Assembly: GCA_963664285.2 (NCBI GenBank)
Contig: CAXXNX010000064.1
Span: 4,580-68,579 of the forward strand
From: JAJCYL01 sp963664285
GTDB lineage: Bacteria; Bacteroidota; Bacteroidia; Cytophagales; Cyclobacteriaceae
DNA length: 64,000 bases
Direction of reading: 5' to 3'
A model generated the notes under the pieces. The model worked only from the letters and a program-made list of their open reading frames with translations. It made no database searches and was not told where the DNA came from. Made by a program: the position numbers and the translations under genes. Positions 19,256 through 28,386 of the stretch are shown here, one piece after another (the first letter of the stretch is position 1; every line of letters starts with the position of its first letter).

Positions 19256-19642
19256 ATGGTAAGTGAGATAACAAAAGGAGTGGAAGTCAGTGTAGAAACT
19301 GAATACCAACCGGAATACTCCAATCCGAGACAATATCATTTTGTCTTCACTTACCGTATCACCATAAAGAATAAAAGCGAATACACTATTCAGCTTTTAC
19401 GTCGTCATTGGCATATTCATGACAGTGCTTTCAAAAACAGAGAAGTTGATGGTAAAGGCGTTGTCGGACAACAGCCCACTTTAGAGCCCGGTCAAACTCA
19501 CCAATATGTATCAGGATGCAACTTAAAGTCCGGTCTCGGGAAAATGTATGGCACTTATCTTATGGAACGAGTATTGGATGGACGCCGGTTCAAAGTGAAA
19601 ATCCCCGAGTTCACCATGACCGCTCCCTACCGCCTCAATTAA
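19256..19642 (+). CDS. apaG: ApaG-family protein
   Basis: 128 aa from the ATG at 19256; a TTG two codons earlier is also in frame. Fibronectin-III-like beta-sandwich of the ApaG/DUF525 family: FVFTYRITIKNKSEYTIQLL, RRHWHIHDS, VVGQQPTLEPGQTHQYVSGC, and the C-terminal IPEFTMTAPYRLN. The name reflects a Co2+/Mg2+ phenotype in enterobacteria; biochemical role is unclear. Next gene starts 2 nt after the stop. Confidence 0.93.
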   Translation: MVSEITKGVEVSVETEYQPEYSNPRQYHFVFTYRITIKNKSEYTIQLLRRHWHIHDSAFKNREVDGKGVVGQQPTLEPGQTHQYVSGCNLKSGLGKMYGTYLMERVLDGRRFKVKIPEFTMTAPYRLN

Positions 19643-19643
19643 T

Positions 19644-20432
19644 GTGGCCCTCTCTGAGAAGCTAAAATTTTTCGTTCGGTTCATTAAATATTGGTTGACT
19701 GCGGTCGATGATCACAGCTTGCATCCTCCCTTTATTTACCGTTTTTATAAAAAGGTAATTGAGCCTGCGAAAACAGAACCAGTATTCTCCGAAGTTGAGC
19801 AACTGAGAAAGGAGTTTCTGAAAAGACACGAATTTATCGAAATTAATGATCCTGGCACCGGATCGATATTTTCCTCGTCTAATGGCCGAAGAATTTCAGA
19901 GATTGCCAGGAATTCTTTTTCGGGTAAAAAAATTGCCCGTTTGTTATTTCAGTGTGGTCGATATCTGGGTGCAAAAAATATTCTCGAGCTGGGTACGTCA
20001 TTAGGAATTACAACCCGGTACATGGCCGAGGTAGGAGTGGACACCATGGTTGATACCATTGAGAGTTCAAATAAAATTTATGATTTAGCATCTAACCACT
20101 TAAAAGGGAAATGCAATGTAAAATGCCACTGGGGTGATATTGATGAAGTACTACCCCAATACCTGAAGGATATCTCTCATGTCAACCTAGCCTATTTGGA
20201 TGCAAATCATACGTTTGATGCCACGTTGCGTTACACGGAGAAATTATTACCGAAGCTGTTGCCATCTTCCATTATGGTGGTCGGAGACATTCATTGGTCA
20301 GAGGGAATGGAGCGTGCCTGGCATTCACTTATTTCTTTAGAAGAAGTAACCTTAAGTGTTGATTTGTTTCATTGCGGACTCTTGTTCTTTTTACCGATCA
20401 GGGAGAAGCAACATTATGTGATTTGGTTTTAG
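19644..20432 (+). CDS. class I SAM-dependent methyltransferase
   Basis: 262 aa from a GTG 2 nt after the apaG stop. Rossmann-type fold: motif I NILELGTSLGITTRYMAE, acidic residue after beta-2 (VDTIESSNKIYDLA), and VNLAYLDANHTFDATLRY like the Asp-containing loop of O-methyltransferases. The first 100 residues are an uncharacterised helical extension. Substrate unknown. It forms a tight string with apaG, the broken P-loop kinase (1 nt after the stop) and the DinB-like gene, so the four were probably one transcript. Confidence 0.8.
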   Translation: MALSEKLKFFVRFIKYWLTAVDDHSLHPPFIYRFYKKVIEPAKTEPVFSEVEQLRKEFLKRHEFIEINDPGTGSIFSSSNGRRISEIARNSFSGKKIARLLFQCGRYLGAKNILELGTSLGITTRYMAEVGVDTMVDTIESSNKIYDLASNHLKGKCNVKCHWGDIDEVLPQYLKDISHVNLAYLDANHTFDATLRYTEKLLPKLLPSSIMVVGDIHWSEGMERAWHSLISLEEVTLSVDLFHCGLLFFLPIREKQHYVIWF

Positions 20433-20433
20433 A

Positions 20434-20945
20434 ATGAATGCGATATTCATCTTGATAGGCCCGAAAGGGGCAGGTAAGACATTTATAGGATCATTGATGT
20501 CCGAAACATTCAATATCAGGTTTATAGAAGTTGAAAAATTTTTTAAGGATCTCAAAAGGGATCGGGTATATAACGACTCAAGCCACATTAGTGAGGTTTT
20601 ATCATGTTGAGGTCTGTTATTGAAAATACCATCAAAAACGATGACCTAGTATTTGAATCAACGGGGCTGACGGATGAATTTAGAAACTTGTTGGGACATC
20701 TTAAGAATAATTACAATGTCAAATTGATTAATATTAAGGCTCCATTGGTGACATGTATGCAAAGGATAGGGAATAGAGATCAGGAAAATCAAATTCAACT
20801 ATCAAAAAGTGATATTGAGCTCATAAATAATGCCTCTGTCAAACGGCTTTTTCCATTTGATTATGTTATAGAAAATACCGGTCTTTCAAGTGAGGAGATT
20901 ATCAAACTTCTTCAACCCATAATTGCAGATGATACTTCAGAATGA
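20434..20945 (+). pseudogene. P-loop NTPase/kinase-like protein, frameshifted
   Basis: Starts MNAIFILIGPKGAGKTFIGSL, a Walker A (GPKGAGKT) like shikimate-kinase or AAA-type small kinases. The frame ends after 58 codons at about 20609; restoring one G in GAGGTTTTATC yields ISEGFIMLRSVIENTI and joins the downstream frame, which ends ...YVIENTGLSSEEIIKLLQPI. That gives about 170 aa, right for a small nucleotide or metabolite kinase with an LID-type ENTG region. Overlaps the next gene by 17 nt. Single-base lesion, so assembly error is possible. Confidence 0.6.
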
Positions 20946-21609
20946 TGAACTAATTCCAACCTTGCGGGCTCAATTAAAAGCCCAACTCCAATTCATTAGC
21001 AAAGAAATTGAGAATACACCGGTCGATTCATTAAACTTTAAACCTTCAAAGGGAAACTGGAGCGTTCTGGAATGCATTGAACATTTGAACCTGGTATTTG
21101 AGTGGTATCTACCCCAACTAAAAAGGAAGGTTTTAAGGAAAAATATTAAGATGGCCACTAGCTACACTACCGGATTTTTTGGCGACCGAATGGTGAACTC
21201 CATGGAACCGAAAGATGGGGAGATTAAATATCCCATGAAAACCTTCAGGAATATGGAACCCGAACGTTCGAAAAGAAATAAAAAGGATGTCATTGAGCAG
21301 TTCAAAACTTACATGAATGAGTTTGATCAATTTATTGAGACTTCAAAGGATTTTGACCTTGGCAGCATCCGCATTAAATCTGCAATTGGTAATATCTTAA
21401 GATTTAAACTTGGGGATTGCTATCGGTTTCTTCTGGCCCACAATGAGCGACACCTGTTGCAATGCAAGAAGGTTTTGCGGGTCCTGGCTACTTACTTATC
21501 AATAGCCTCAAGACTTAGTTTTACCTTTCAAGAGTATAGATCGACCCTTCTCCGTAGTTCAATAGGTATAGTTCGTTGTTTTGATCTACTCCGAAAGACG
21601 AAATGTTAA
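20929..21609 (+). CDS. DinB-family protein
   Basis: About 226 aa from the ATG at 20929. Helical DinB/YfiT-like fold: NFKPSKGNWSVLECIEHLN near the N-terminus supplies the first metal His, and the late LLAHNERHLLQCKKVLRV supplies the His pair, as in DinB_2 members. Many are metal-dependent thiol transferases or unassigned. The last 40 residues (from about 21490) do not look like the family and overlap the antisense sugar-dehydrogenase remnant; the native stop may have been lost there. Confidence 0.75.
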   Translation: MILQNDELIPTLRAQLKAQLQFISKEIENTPVDSLNFKPSKGNWSVLECIEHLNLVFEWYLPQLKRKVLRKNIKMATSYTTGFFGDRMVNSMEPKDGEIKYPMKTFRNMEPERSKRNKKDVIEQFKTYMNEFDQFIETSKDFDLGSIRIKSAIGNILRFKLGDCYRFLLAHNERHLLQCKKVLRVLATYLSIASRLSFTFQEYRSTLLRSSIGIVRCFDLLRKTKC

Positions 21610-21766
21610 AATCAGTAATGCTAAAAAGTTCCGGTTCACTATCGGGATTTGAGGTATCAAGGGTCCAAATCCTACCTGAACCGAAATCGCCATAAAAGTA
21701 GCGCCCTGATAACTCTGGAAATGAGTTGCCCCTGTAAACATAGCCTCCGGTAATTGAGATGCCTAA
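21521..21766 (-). pseudogene. PQQ/sorbosone-type sugar dehydrogenase, C-terminal fragment
   Basis: Minus-strand frame ending at 21521 reads SITGGYVYRGNSFPELSG, RYFYGDFGSGRIWTLD and ITDFNISSFGVDQNNELYLL, the final blades of soluble glucose/sorbosone dehydrogenases (beta-propeller). It is cut off at 21766 by an IS1380 end. The far side of that IS cluster (24885) carries an unrelated plus-strand gene, so the N-terminal part was lost in a rearrangement. Confidence 0.8.
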
Positions 21767-22182
21767 CCCGAAAAATTCATAGTAGACAATAAAAAACAGG
21801 CATAAATTGCTTATATTGAGATAGTTAGACAACAAAATAAGCAATTAATTTATGCCTGAATATAAGGAAAAAGATACCGTATTTTATCGAGGAAAACAAG
21901 CTTTTAAATTTGATTTTTCAGCATCAGTGATTAGCTCAGACGGAGCGATATTGTTAAGTGAAAAAGTAGAGAGAAAGACTGGTCTATTAAAAAGCTTCGC
22001 CGCACTGATTCCTGACTATCGAAACCCCTTTTTTATCGAATACACTTATGAAGAAATGCTTCGCCAACGGGTGTTTTTAATGATGCAGGGCTATCAGGAT
22101 TGCAATGACGAACAAAAACTCCGAGAGGATCCGGTGATCCGTAAAGTACTAGATAGCGGATTATGCTCCCAGCCTACTTTAA
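21767..22182 (+). mobile_element. IS1380 copy C1, 5' fragment (416 bp)
   Basis: Left end and first 110 codons of the transposase, ending at the internal TTAA (22179-22182), where a second IS1380 copy begins at 22183. Left flank is CTAA, not TTAA. It shares with copy E two variants (SASVISSDG and a TGCTCCC codon), so those two are close relatives. The truncated transposase frame runs 21852-22208. Confidence 0.88.
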
Positions 22183-23018
22183 CCCGAAAAATTCATAGTA
22201 GACAATAAAAAACAGGCATAAATTGCTTATATTGAGATAGTTAGACAACAAAATAAGCAATTAATTTATGCCTGAATATAAGGAAAAAGATACCGTATTT
22301 TATCGAGGAAAACAAGCTTTTAAATTTGATTTTTCAGCATCAGCGATTAGCTCAGACGGAGCGATATTGTTAAGTGAAAAAGTAGAGAGAAAGACTGGTC
22401 TATTAAAAAGCTTCGCCGCACTGATTCCTGACTATCGAAACCCCTTTTTTATCGAATACACTTATGAAGAAATGCCTCGCCAACGGGTGTTTTTAATGAT
22501 GCAGGGCTATCAGGATTGCAATGACGAACAAAAACTCCGAGAGGATCCGGTGATCCGTAAAGTACTAGATAGCGGATTATGTTCCAGCCTACTTTAAGTC
22601 GATTTGAAAACAAGGCCGATCGGAGTCTGATCTACCAGATGAGTCAATGGTTTGTAGACCGTTATGTAGAGGAGTTGAAAGAGAAGACTGGTCAAATCAT
22701 CATTGATGTAGATGGTACCGATGACCCTACTCATGGATCCCAACAACTCAGTTTGTATAATGGCTATTATGGACAGACTATGTACCATGAGTTGTTCTTT
22801 AAGGACGGGAACACCGGTCAGGTCATTTTACCAGTACTACGTCCGGGCAATTGTCACTCCAACAAATGGTTTGTGGCCTTATTGAAAAGGATTGTCATTA
22901 AAATCAGAAAAAAACTGCCCTCAGTAAAGATCCTTATTCGAGCGGATAGTGGCTTTTCAGGAGCATCTTTTTATCGGATAGCTAAGCAGTTTGACCTTCA
23001 ATTTTGTTTAGGTATTAG

Positions 23019-24093
23019 AGCTAAGTTCTAATTATAACAGCATTTTGTTTAAATAGCTCATACAGATGATAGGCTTGATCCGTTAATAGCATAGTCAGAA
23101 ACCATTGTTTCAAAGTTGTTTTACTCTCTCTTATTTGGTCAGCATAAGCATACCAATTCAGGTAGTTTTGCAAATATTTGGAACTGACACCATTGAATGG
23201 GCGTAAGAATGTCCTAAGTTGAGTGTGAACATTGTTTACTTTTTGCAGATGGATTGTTTTATCATCTCTATCCACATGATCTTTGGCCAATAGCGCTTTG
23301 TGCTTTATGGAGGGGTTGTCTTTGGCAAAAGCCTTATAAGAAGGGTGCTTATCTGTAATCAAGGTTGCACCGTAGGCCAACTTCCCATCCAATGCCTTTG
23401 AAATTTCTTCTTTGCTCAGCCGTTTTGATGCAACAGCTTTAAGGTACTTCTCCCCCTTGCGTTCAACCGCTGTTACTACCTGGACAACTGTGACCTCTTC
23501 CTTTCCCATATTCCGTATGAAATCGTTTCCCCTCTTTCTTGCTGCCCTATCTAAATTTCGACTGCCCTTGTTGTTAAGTGCCAGTTCCAATTCATCACAT
23601 TCTACTTCCGAGGATAACTGTTCGGGAACAAACTCATTTAGTGAACTCAATATCTTATGCCGCCAGTCGAAGCTTGTCTGGATGCTTATTCCGATTTGTT
23701 TTGCTATCTTTTTTATCGGCATGCCCTGCTCCATGCAGCGCAGATAAGATTGCCATTTTGATTTAAGCTTGATGTCATACAAAGGTGTCCCTGTTGTTTC
23801 ACTGTACCATCTTTTACATTCATTGCACTGATACATCTGCACACCTTTTTGTCTGCCCCTCTTATATACCTTCTCGCTTGTGCAATTTGGACAGGGTTTC
23901 TTCTTTCTTTTCTCTGCTATTTGTTGTTGAGCGGCAATCAATACTTTGCCTTGTAATTCCTGCTCCTGGAGCAACTCATCCAACAATTCGGTTTGGGAAC
24001 TTATCGGCAATTGTGCAAATAAATTTTTGATCTCTTGACTTGATATCATATAGCGAAGATAATAATAATTGCTGTGTTATTTAGAACTTAGCC
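23019..24093 (-). mobile_element. IS1595-family element inside IS1380 copy C2
   Basis: 1075 bp with ends AGCTAAGTTCTAA and complement of GGCTAAGTTCTAA. Flanked by an exact 8-bp duplication GGTATTAG (23011-23018 and 24094-24101), the length expected for IS1595 elements. Removing it restores the IS1380 reading ...CLGISSNEVLK. Confidence 0.92.
23021..24049 (-). CDS. IS1595-family transposase (342 aa)
   Basis: 342 aa, intact. N-terminal zinc ribbon CPNC...YQCNECKRWY, then a helix-turn-helix-like region (PIKKIAKQIGISIQTSFDWRHKIL). The ISXO2-like DDE domain has VECDELELAL (first Asp), LITDKHPSYKAFA (second) and KVNNVHTQLRTFLRPFNGVS (final Asn/His/Glu region). The stop lies 2 bp inside the element end. 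An Arg/Lys-rich linker follows the ribbon. Likely functional as written and the only copy of this type here. Confidence 0.9.
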   Translation of the reverse strand: MISSQEIKNLFAQLPISSQTELLDELLQEQELQGKVLIAAQQQIAEKRKKKPCPNCTSEKVYKRGRQKGVQMYQCNECKRWYSETTGTPLYDIKLKSKWQSYLRCMEQGMPIKKIAKQIGISIQTSFDWRHKILSSLNEFVPEQLSSEVECDELELALNNKGSRNLDRAARKRGNDFIRNMGKEEVTVVQVVTAVERKGEKYLKAVASKRLSKEEISKALDGKLAYGATLITDKHPSYKAFAKDNPSIKHKALLAKDHVDRDDKTIHLQKVNNVHTQLRTFLRPFNGVSSKYLQNYLNWYAYADQIRESKTTLKQWFLTMLLTDQAYHLYELFKQNAVIIRT

Positions 24094-24884
24094 GGTATTA
24101 GTAGTAATGAAGTTTTAAAGACTTTTACCAAACAGACTATCATTGAAGTAAAAAAGGAATATGCTTCAAAAATCATCAAACATCAAGAGTTTGTTGGCCC
24201 GTTTACTTACCAGGCCAAAAGCTGGGATCGTTCTGAAAAGCTGTACGCCAAAGTGGAGTCTACCGGAAAAGGAATGAATGTCCGTTACTTTGTGAGCAAC
24301 TTTGAAGCGATGACCGCTCAACAGATTTACTTTGATTTTTATGTCAAGCGAGGTGATGCCAGTGAAAATCGAATAAAGGAACTCAAAAACATGACTTATT
24401 CCGACCGGCTTTCCTGTCATCGCTACTGGCCAATTTCATGCGTTTAATCATCGCTACCCTCTGTTATGAAATGTTCCGGCAGATTAAATTATTAATTGCC
24501 AAAACAAAACACCACTTTGCTAAACGATGGCAAGTGGACAATATCCGGCTTTACCTGATGAAGGTTGGGGTGTGCCTGAAAGAAAGGAAAAGATCATTGA
24601 CAATACAATTCTCAAGAGCCTTTAGAAATCAATACCTGCTGGGCGATTTGCTTACGGTGAACTGACCGATCAGTTAAACAGTTTGGTTTAATCAAAAAAA
24701 TGTTCTTCCATAAGAACACAATAGAGCTTTGACTGAAAATTGAAAAATTCTAACAAAAAAACGCTCTAATGTCCTTTGAAATCCAGAAACCTGGTTGATC
24801 TTCAAATTAATACATACACTCCAATCAAAAATAGTTAGCAACCCATTATTAATCCCAAAATTGGGGGCCTATGAATAATGCGGG

Positions 24885-25886
24885 TTAAGAGACCGGTCCA
24901 GACTGTCGATCGTGGCAAAACCCTAAGAGTAAATAAAAGTGATTGGACTTACGAAGCCGTTGGCCATGGGCTCAAAGCTCCCAATGGAATCGGATTAGGA
25001 GTAGATGGGGAAATATTCGGAACTGACAACGAAGGGCACTTTGTTCCTACGAATAAAATGTTCCATGTTCCATCGAATGATTATCGATTCAATGGAAATG
25101 AAGAAGTGCTGCATTTGCAGCATAAACCCATTCCCAAATTTTACCCTCCGGTTATCTGGATGCCCGAAAATGAGATTTCCAACTCTCCCTCACAACCGCT
25201 TTCTCTTAACATGGGGCCCTATTATGACAATCAAATGGTAGTAGGAGATATTCACCACGGTGGACTCAAACGAATGTACCTCGAAAAAGTCAATGGAGAA
25301 TATCAAGGAGTAATTTTTCGCTTCACTCAGGGATTTGATGCTGGTGTCAATCGAATAAGTTACGGCGTAGATGGGAAGCTCTATATGGCACAAATGGGGG
25401 GAAAGGGTGATTTTAGCTGGCAGGGAGAATGTTGTGGTTTTCAAAGGTTGGAATATAATGGCAATCCCTCTTTAGACATGCTAGCTGTTCGGGCTAAGGC
25501 TAATGGAATGGAAATTGAGTTCACCGAACCCCTCAGAGCGGGAGATGGGGTTTCGCCGGATGATTACAAAATTCAACAATTCTGGTATGAAACTGCAGAT
25601 GATGCGCCTGAAGGTGGTATCAAAAATGACATCGAGAATCTTACTGTTAGCTCTGTCAGTTTGTCGGCTGACCGCAAAAGTGTTTTCCTGGAAATTGAAG
25701 GAATGAAGAAGGAATGAAGAAGGAATATGTCATTTATATTAATATCCATACGCCATTCATTAGTGAACGCGGAAATCGGTTATTGTTGGGAGAAGCTTGG
25801 TACACGCTTAATCATATTCCCGAAGTCTCAGGTGAAGTCACTATTCAAAAACATCATCAGCAGGCCAACCTATATTGCGAAAACTA
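24885..25886 (+). pseudogene. large oxidoreductase (DUF6797/propeller type), C-terminal fragment
   Basis: Begins abruptly after IS1380 copy C2 and reads a beta-propeller (GLKAPNGIGLGVDGEIFGTD, MVVGDIHHGGLKRMY, GVNRISYGVDGKLYMAQMG) plus a C-terminal beta domain (KANGMEIEFTEPLRAGDGV). It parallels the C-terminal half of the intact protein at 34745-37777. An 11-bp tandem duplication at 25701-25722 breaks the frame; removing one unit continues EYVIYINIHTPFISERGN to about 25886. The 3' end overlaps the antisense fragment at 25841, marking a deletion junction. Confidence 0.72.
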
Positions 25887-26113
25887 ATGGACCGGTTAGG
25901 CATGTGCATGATGACAGATGTCTCGAAGCAGCCATAGTTTTCCATACTGGAAATCAAAGTTCCGCCCACAAATACAATTCGACTATCACCTTTCGATAGT
26001 CCAAGTTTATTGACCATCAGCTTACTGGTCGATAGTTGCGATGAATCTGATCCCTGGCCGCAACTCAGGAGAAGATATGCTATCGAAAAACAAAATAAAT
26101 GATTTCGCATCAT
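25841..26113 (-). pseudogene. N-terminal fragment of a GDSL/SGNH-hydrolase-like lipoprotein
   Basis: Starts MMRNHLFCFSIAYLLLSCGQ, a lipoprotein signal with Cys 18. Then comes KGDSRIVFVGGTLISSMENYG and PNRSISFRNIGWPADDVF, which resemble the opening of large secreted proteins with a GDSL-like module (usually RIVFLGN-L...FRNLGWSGD). The frame stops at 25841 right after this block, where sequence from the opposite-strand dehydrogenase begins. Function of the family is unclear. Confidence 0.55.
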
Positions 26114-26351
26114 GAGGTCAAAATATCCAAAATTGCCTTATGATCAAAACATTGAGAGATAGACCGTCAAGGACTAATCCTTATGCTGCTGAGGTAGCTG
26201 AACCTGTCACAATACAGTCTCGTAATTGACTAGCTGAGCGTAATGTTCCGGCTAAGATTGATAAAAGGCAGCTTTATTTCGAGTACCTTGAAATTGATAA
26301 CCCCAAAGGCAAGATTCGATAATATAAAAGTGTATGAACTAAAGAAAGTAG
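26114..26351. other. intergenic, no gene supported
   Basis: The plus strand shows short broken coding-like stretches (for example AKIDKRQLYFEYLEIDNPKG, about 26248-26310) bounded by stops. It may be debris of a deleted gene. No promoter or RNA structure is convincing. Confidence 0.4.
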
Positions 26352-26456
26352 ATAAAAAATAGGATACTGGGAGTTCTCATTATCGTTGCTTTCGCAAATT
26401 GTACCTCAACTCCGGATTTAGCGAGCCCATTTTCAATCCAGGAAAACTCCCAAGGC

Positions 26457-27317
26457 TTGAAGCTATATGAAAATGGTAAATCTGTGCTGTTTTATCAAAA
26501 AGCCTTAAAATCGCTGGACAGTGGAAAATATGCCCGAAACAACTATATACACCCACTCTACAGTTTACAATGTGACACGCTTACAGAGGATTTTCCGGAA
26601 GATCATCCCCATCATCGCGGGATTTTCTGGGCATGGCACCAAATTCATGTTTCAGATTCGGCAATCAGCGATGGTTGGACACTTGAAAATTTTGTTTCAA
26701 CCATAAAAGATGTTAGAACAGAAGTACATCCGCATCAGACTGTGATCAATATTCTGGCCGAATGGTCATCTCCTATCTTTAATAACCAACCTTATCTGGA
26801 AGAGAATTCCAGTTACACCGTTCACCGCTTAAAAAATGATGTCCGTTTGATTGATATGGAGATCAGATTACAAGCGCAAATAGATAGTCTGTATATCGGT
26901 GGATCGAACGATGAAAAGGGATATGGCGGTCTGTCCATTCGTATAAGAATGCCTGATGACCTGATCTTCAGGAGTAAAAAAGGAAAAGTTACCCCGGAAA
27001 ACCTGCAAGTAGATGCTGGACCCTGGATGGATTTTACTGCTGCTTTCGGAAAGGGCCAAAGCCTGACCGGAGTGACTTTGTTTTGTCACCCTGGGAATAC
27101 CGGTTACCCTCAAAAATGGATCCTAAGGCAAAAATCCAGTATGCAAAATGTAGTGTTTCCCGGCCAACATTTGGTACACATACCAATAGACCAGCCCCTG
27201 GTGTTGAAATACAGACTAATGATCCACAACGGACTGTCAATTAAGGAAATAAATTCATTTGAAGAAGAATACAATCAGCAGGCGATTGATTTGAACGAGG
27301 GGCTGGTAGCACGTTGA
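26457..27317 (+). CDS. PmoA-like (DUF6807) protein
   Basis: 286 aa from a TTG at 26457. The same frame is open upstream to 26352 and encodes a lipoprotein-like leader (ILGVLIIVAFANC then TSTPDLAS), but without ATG, GTG or TTG before the Cys, so the true start codon seems lost or frameshifted. Core motifs NNYIHPLYSL, EDFPEDHPHHRGIFWAWHQI and GYGGLSIRIRMP are those of the PmoA-like/DUF6807 family, common in Bacteroidota and Planctomycetes carbohydrate clusters. Enzymatic role unknown. Neighbours are dehydrogenase and DUF1080 genes, fitting a sugar-modification context. Confidence 0.8.
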   Translation: MKLYENGKSVLFYQKALKSLDSGKYARNNYIHPLYSLQCDTLTEDFPEDHPHHRGIFWAWHQIHVSDSAISDGWTLENFVSTIKDVRTEVHPHQTVINILAEWSSPIFNNQPYLEENSSYTVHRLKNDVRLIDMEIRLQAQIDSLYIGGSNDEKGYGGLSIRIRMPDDLIFRSKKGKVTPENLQVDAGPWMDFTAAFGKGQSLTGVTLFCHPGNTGYPQKWILRQKSSMQNVVFPGQHLVHIPIDQPLVLKYRLMIHNGLSIKEINSFEEEYNQQAIDLNEGLVAR

Positions 27318-27499
27318 AGGTAAATTTGATGAAGCACGGGTTTTATGAGCGGGCCCTTTCAAGTGTAGAAGTAAACAATCTTTATGAGTTGTACTGCTGG
27401 TAGCGGAGGTGCCTTTTGATACGCAAGATCCCATAGATTTAAGCAGATAGTTTAAGCGTAGCGACGACTTAAGTCTGTACCTGAAGTTGCTTATTTATG

Positions 27500-28315
27500 T
27501 TACTCAAATGAATTGTCATTAGATAACCTGGCGATTTCAATTAATTCCAGCGTACGAAACTCTACCTCCGAACCTTCAGCTTGTACTGCTATTTGCCCTG
27601 AAGAAGTGGTGCAGTCGGTTCCGTGATTGACCAAATCTCCATTGACCCAAACTTTGATTTCATTATCCAAACACTCAATGATCATGGTGTTCCATTCACC
27701 TACAGGGTTTTCAGAATTATCCGTTAGATTTAATATCCTTCTTTTTTTTCCTTCTGTGATTCCCCATTCTGCCGGCGGTCCTCTGCGTGCTTCCATATCG
27801 GGGACTGTAATATCTTCGACAATGCACCAAAAGTTTCCGGCATTCTCATGAAACATTTGTACTTCTAGTGATTGTGGAAACATATCATACAAAGCCCTTG
27901 GTGTTGAGGCATGTACCAATATACCGCAATTACCGGGCTCACCGGCAAACCTATATTCAATCTTAAGTTGTGTCTCTAAGAAAACAGCCCTTTTTTTATA
28001 AAATGAATTATTATGGATGAGATTTTCATTTTCTTTCTATGAGTTAATACCTGAGTATCAATCGATTAGAAAAAATGGAAAGATCGACCATAAGAATAAT
28101 TTTTAATTTAGGTGTGTTTTCTTAGAGACACTAAGTTGATAATTTTGAAACCTTTCATCGGTAATCAAATGCCCGTTGGGATCTCCCAGGCTTACCAACA
28201 AATTGTTTCTAATAATAAACGGACTCTCAACTGAACTGGTGTCCATTTCAGGAACATCCACGTGCCAGCCTTGCAAGTCTTTTCCGTTGAATAATTTTAC
28301 AGGTTCCGGTAGCAA
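27500..28315 (-). pseudogene. DUF1080 (3-keto-disaccharide hydrolase-like) protein, split by a MITE
   Basis: N-terminal part (from about 28315) reads LPEPVKLFNGKDLQGWHVD, the usual start of the DUF1080 domain, up to DERFQNYQL. The frame resumes beyond MITE copy 3 with KIEYRFAGEPGNCGILVHAS and ends ...GSEVEFRTLELIEIARL. This LamG-like fold is found in 3-keto-disaccharide hydrolases. The start is unclear: an in-frame TTG is preceded by LSCQ-like residues, and an ATG at 28371 is out of frame. IS1380 copy E sits just upstream, removing the promoter. Confidence 0.8.
27969..28132. mobile_element. 164-bp MITE, copy 3 (inverted)
   Basis: Same 164-bp element as copies 1 and 2, in opposite orientation, flanked by AAGT on both sides (27965-27968 and 28133-28136), which confirms a 4-bp target duplication. 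The first base of the left end has changed from A to T. It lies inside the DUF1080 reading frame. Confidence 0.9.
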
Positions 28316-28386
28316 TTGGCAGGAAAGAATGAAACCATCATACCCGCAACCGAAATATTGTCAATTGTAATGTCCATTTGCTTTAA

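Larger units (their letters stand above)
22268..24665 (+). pseudogene. IS1380 transposase, broken (copy C2)
   Basis: Starts MPEYKEKDTV at 22268. Three lesions: a missing C near 22584 (GTTCCAGCC), the IS1595 insertion (23019-24093), and a missing G near 24429 (CTACTGGCC). The last lesion is shared with copies D1 and D2, so it predates their separation. The final frame ends at 24665. It also has a Leu-to-Pro change (EEMPRQR). Confidence 0.85.
22183..24884 (+). mobile_element. IS1380 copy C2, interrupted by an IS1595 element
   Basis: Both ends present (CCCGAAAAATTC... at 22183; complement of CCCGCATTATTC... at 24884, then TTAA). Its left end stands on the internal TTAA of C1. Its own transposase gene is split at 23018/24094 by an IS1595-family insertion with an 8-bp duplication. 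If C2 simply sat inside C1, the 3' part of C1 should follow 24884; instead an unrelated gene follows. Confidence 0.88.
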
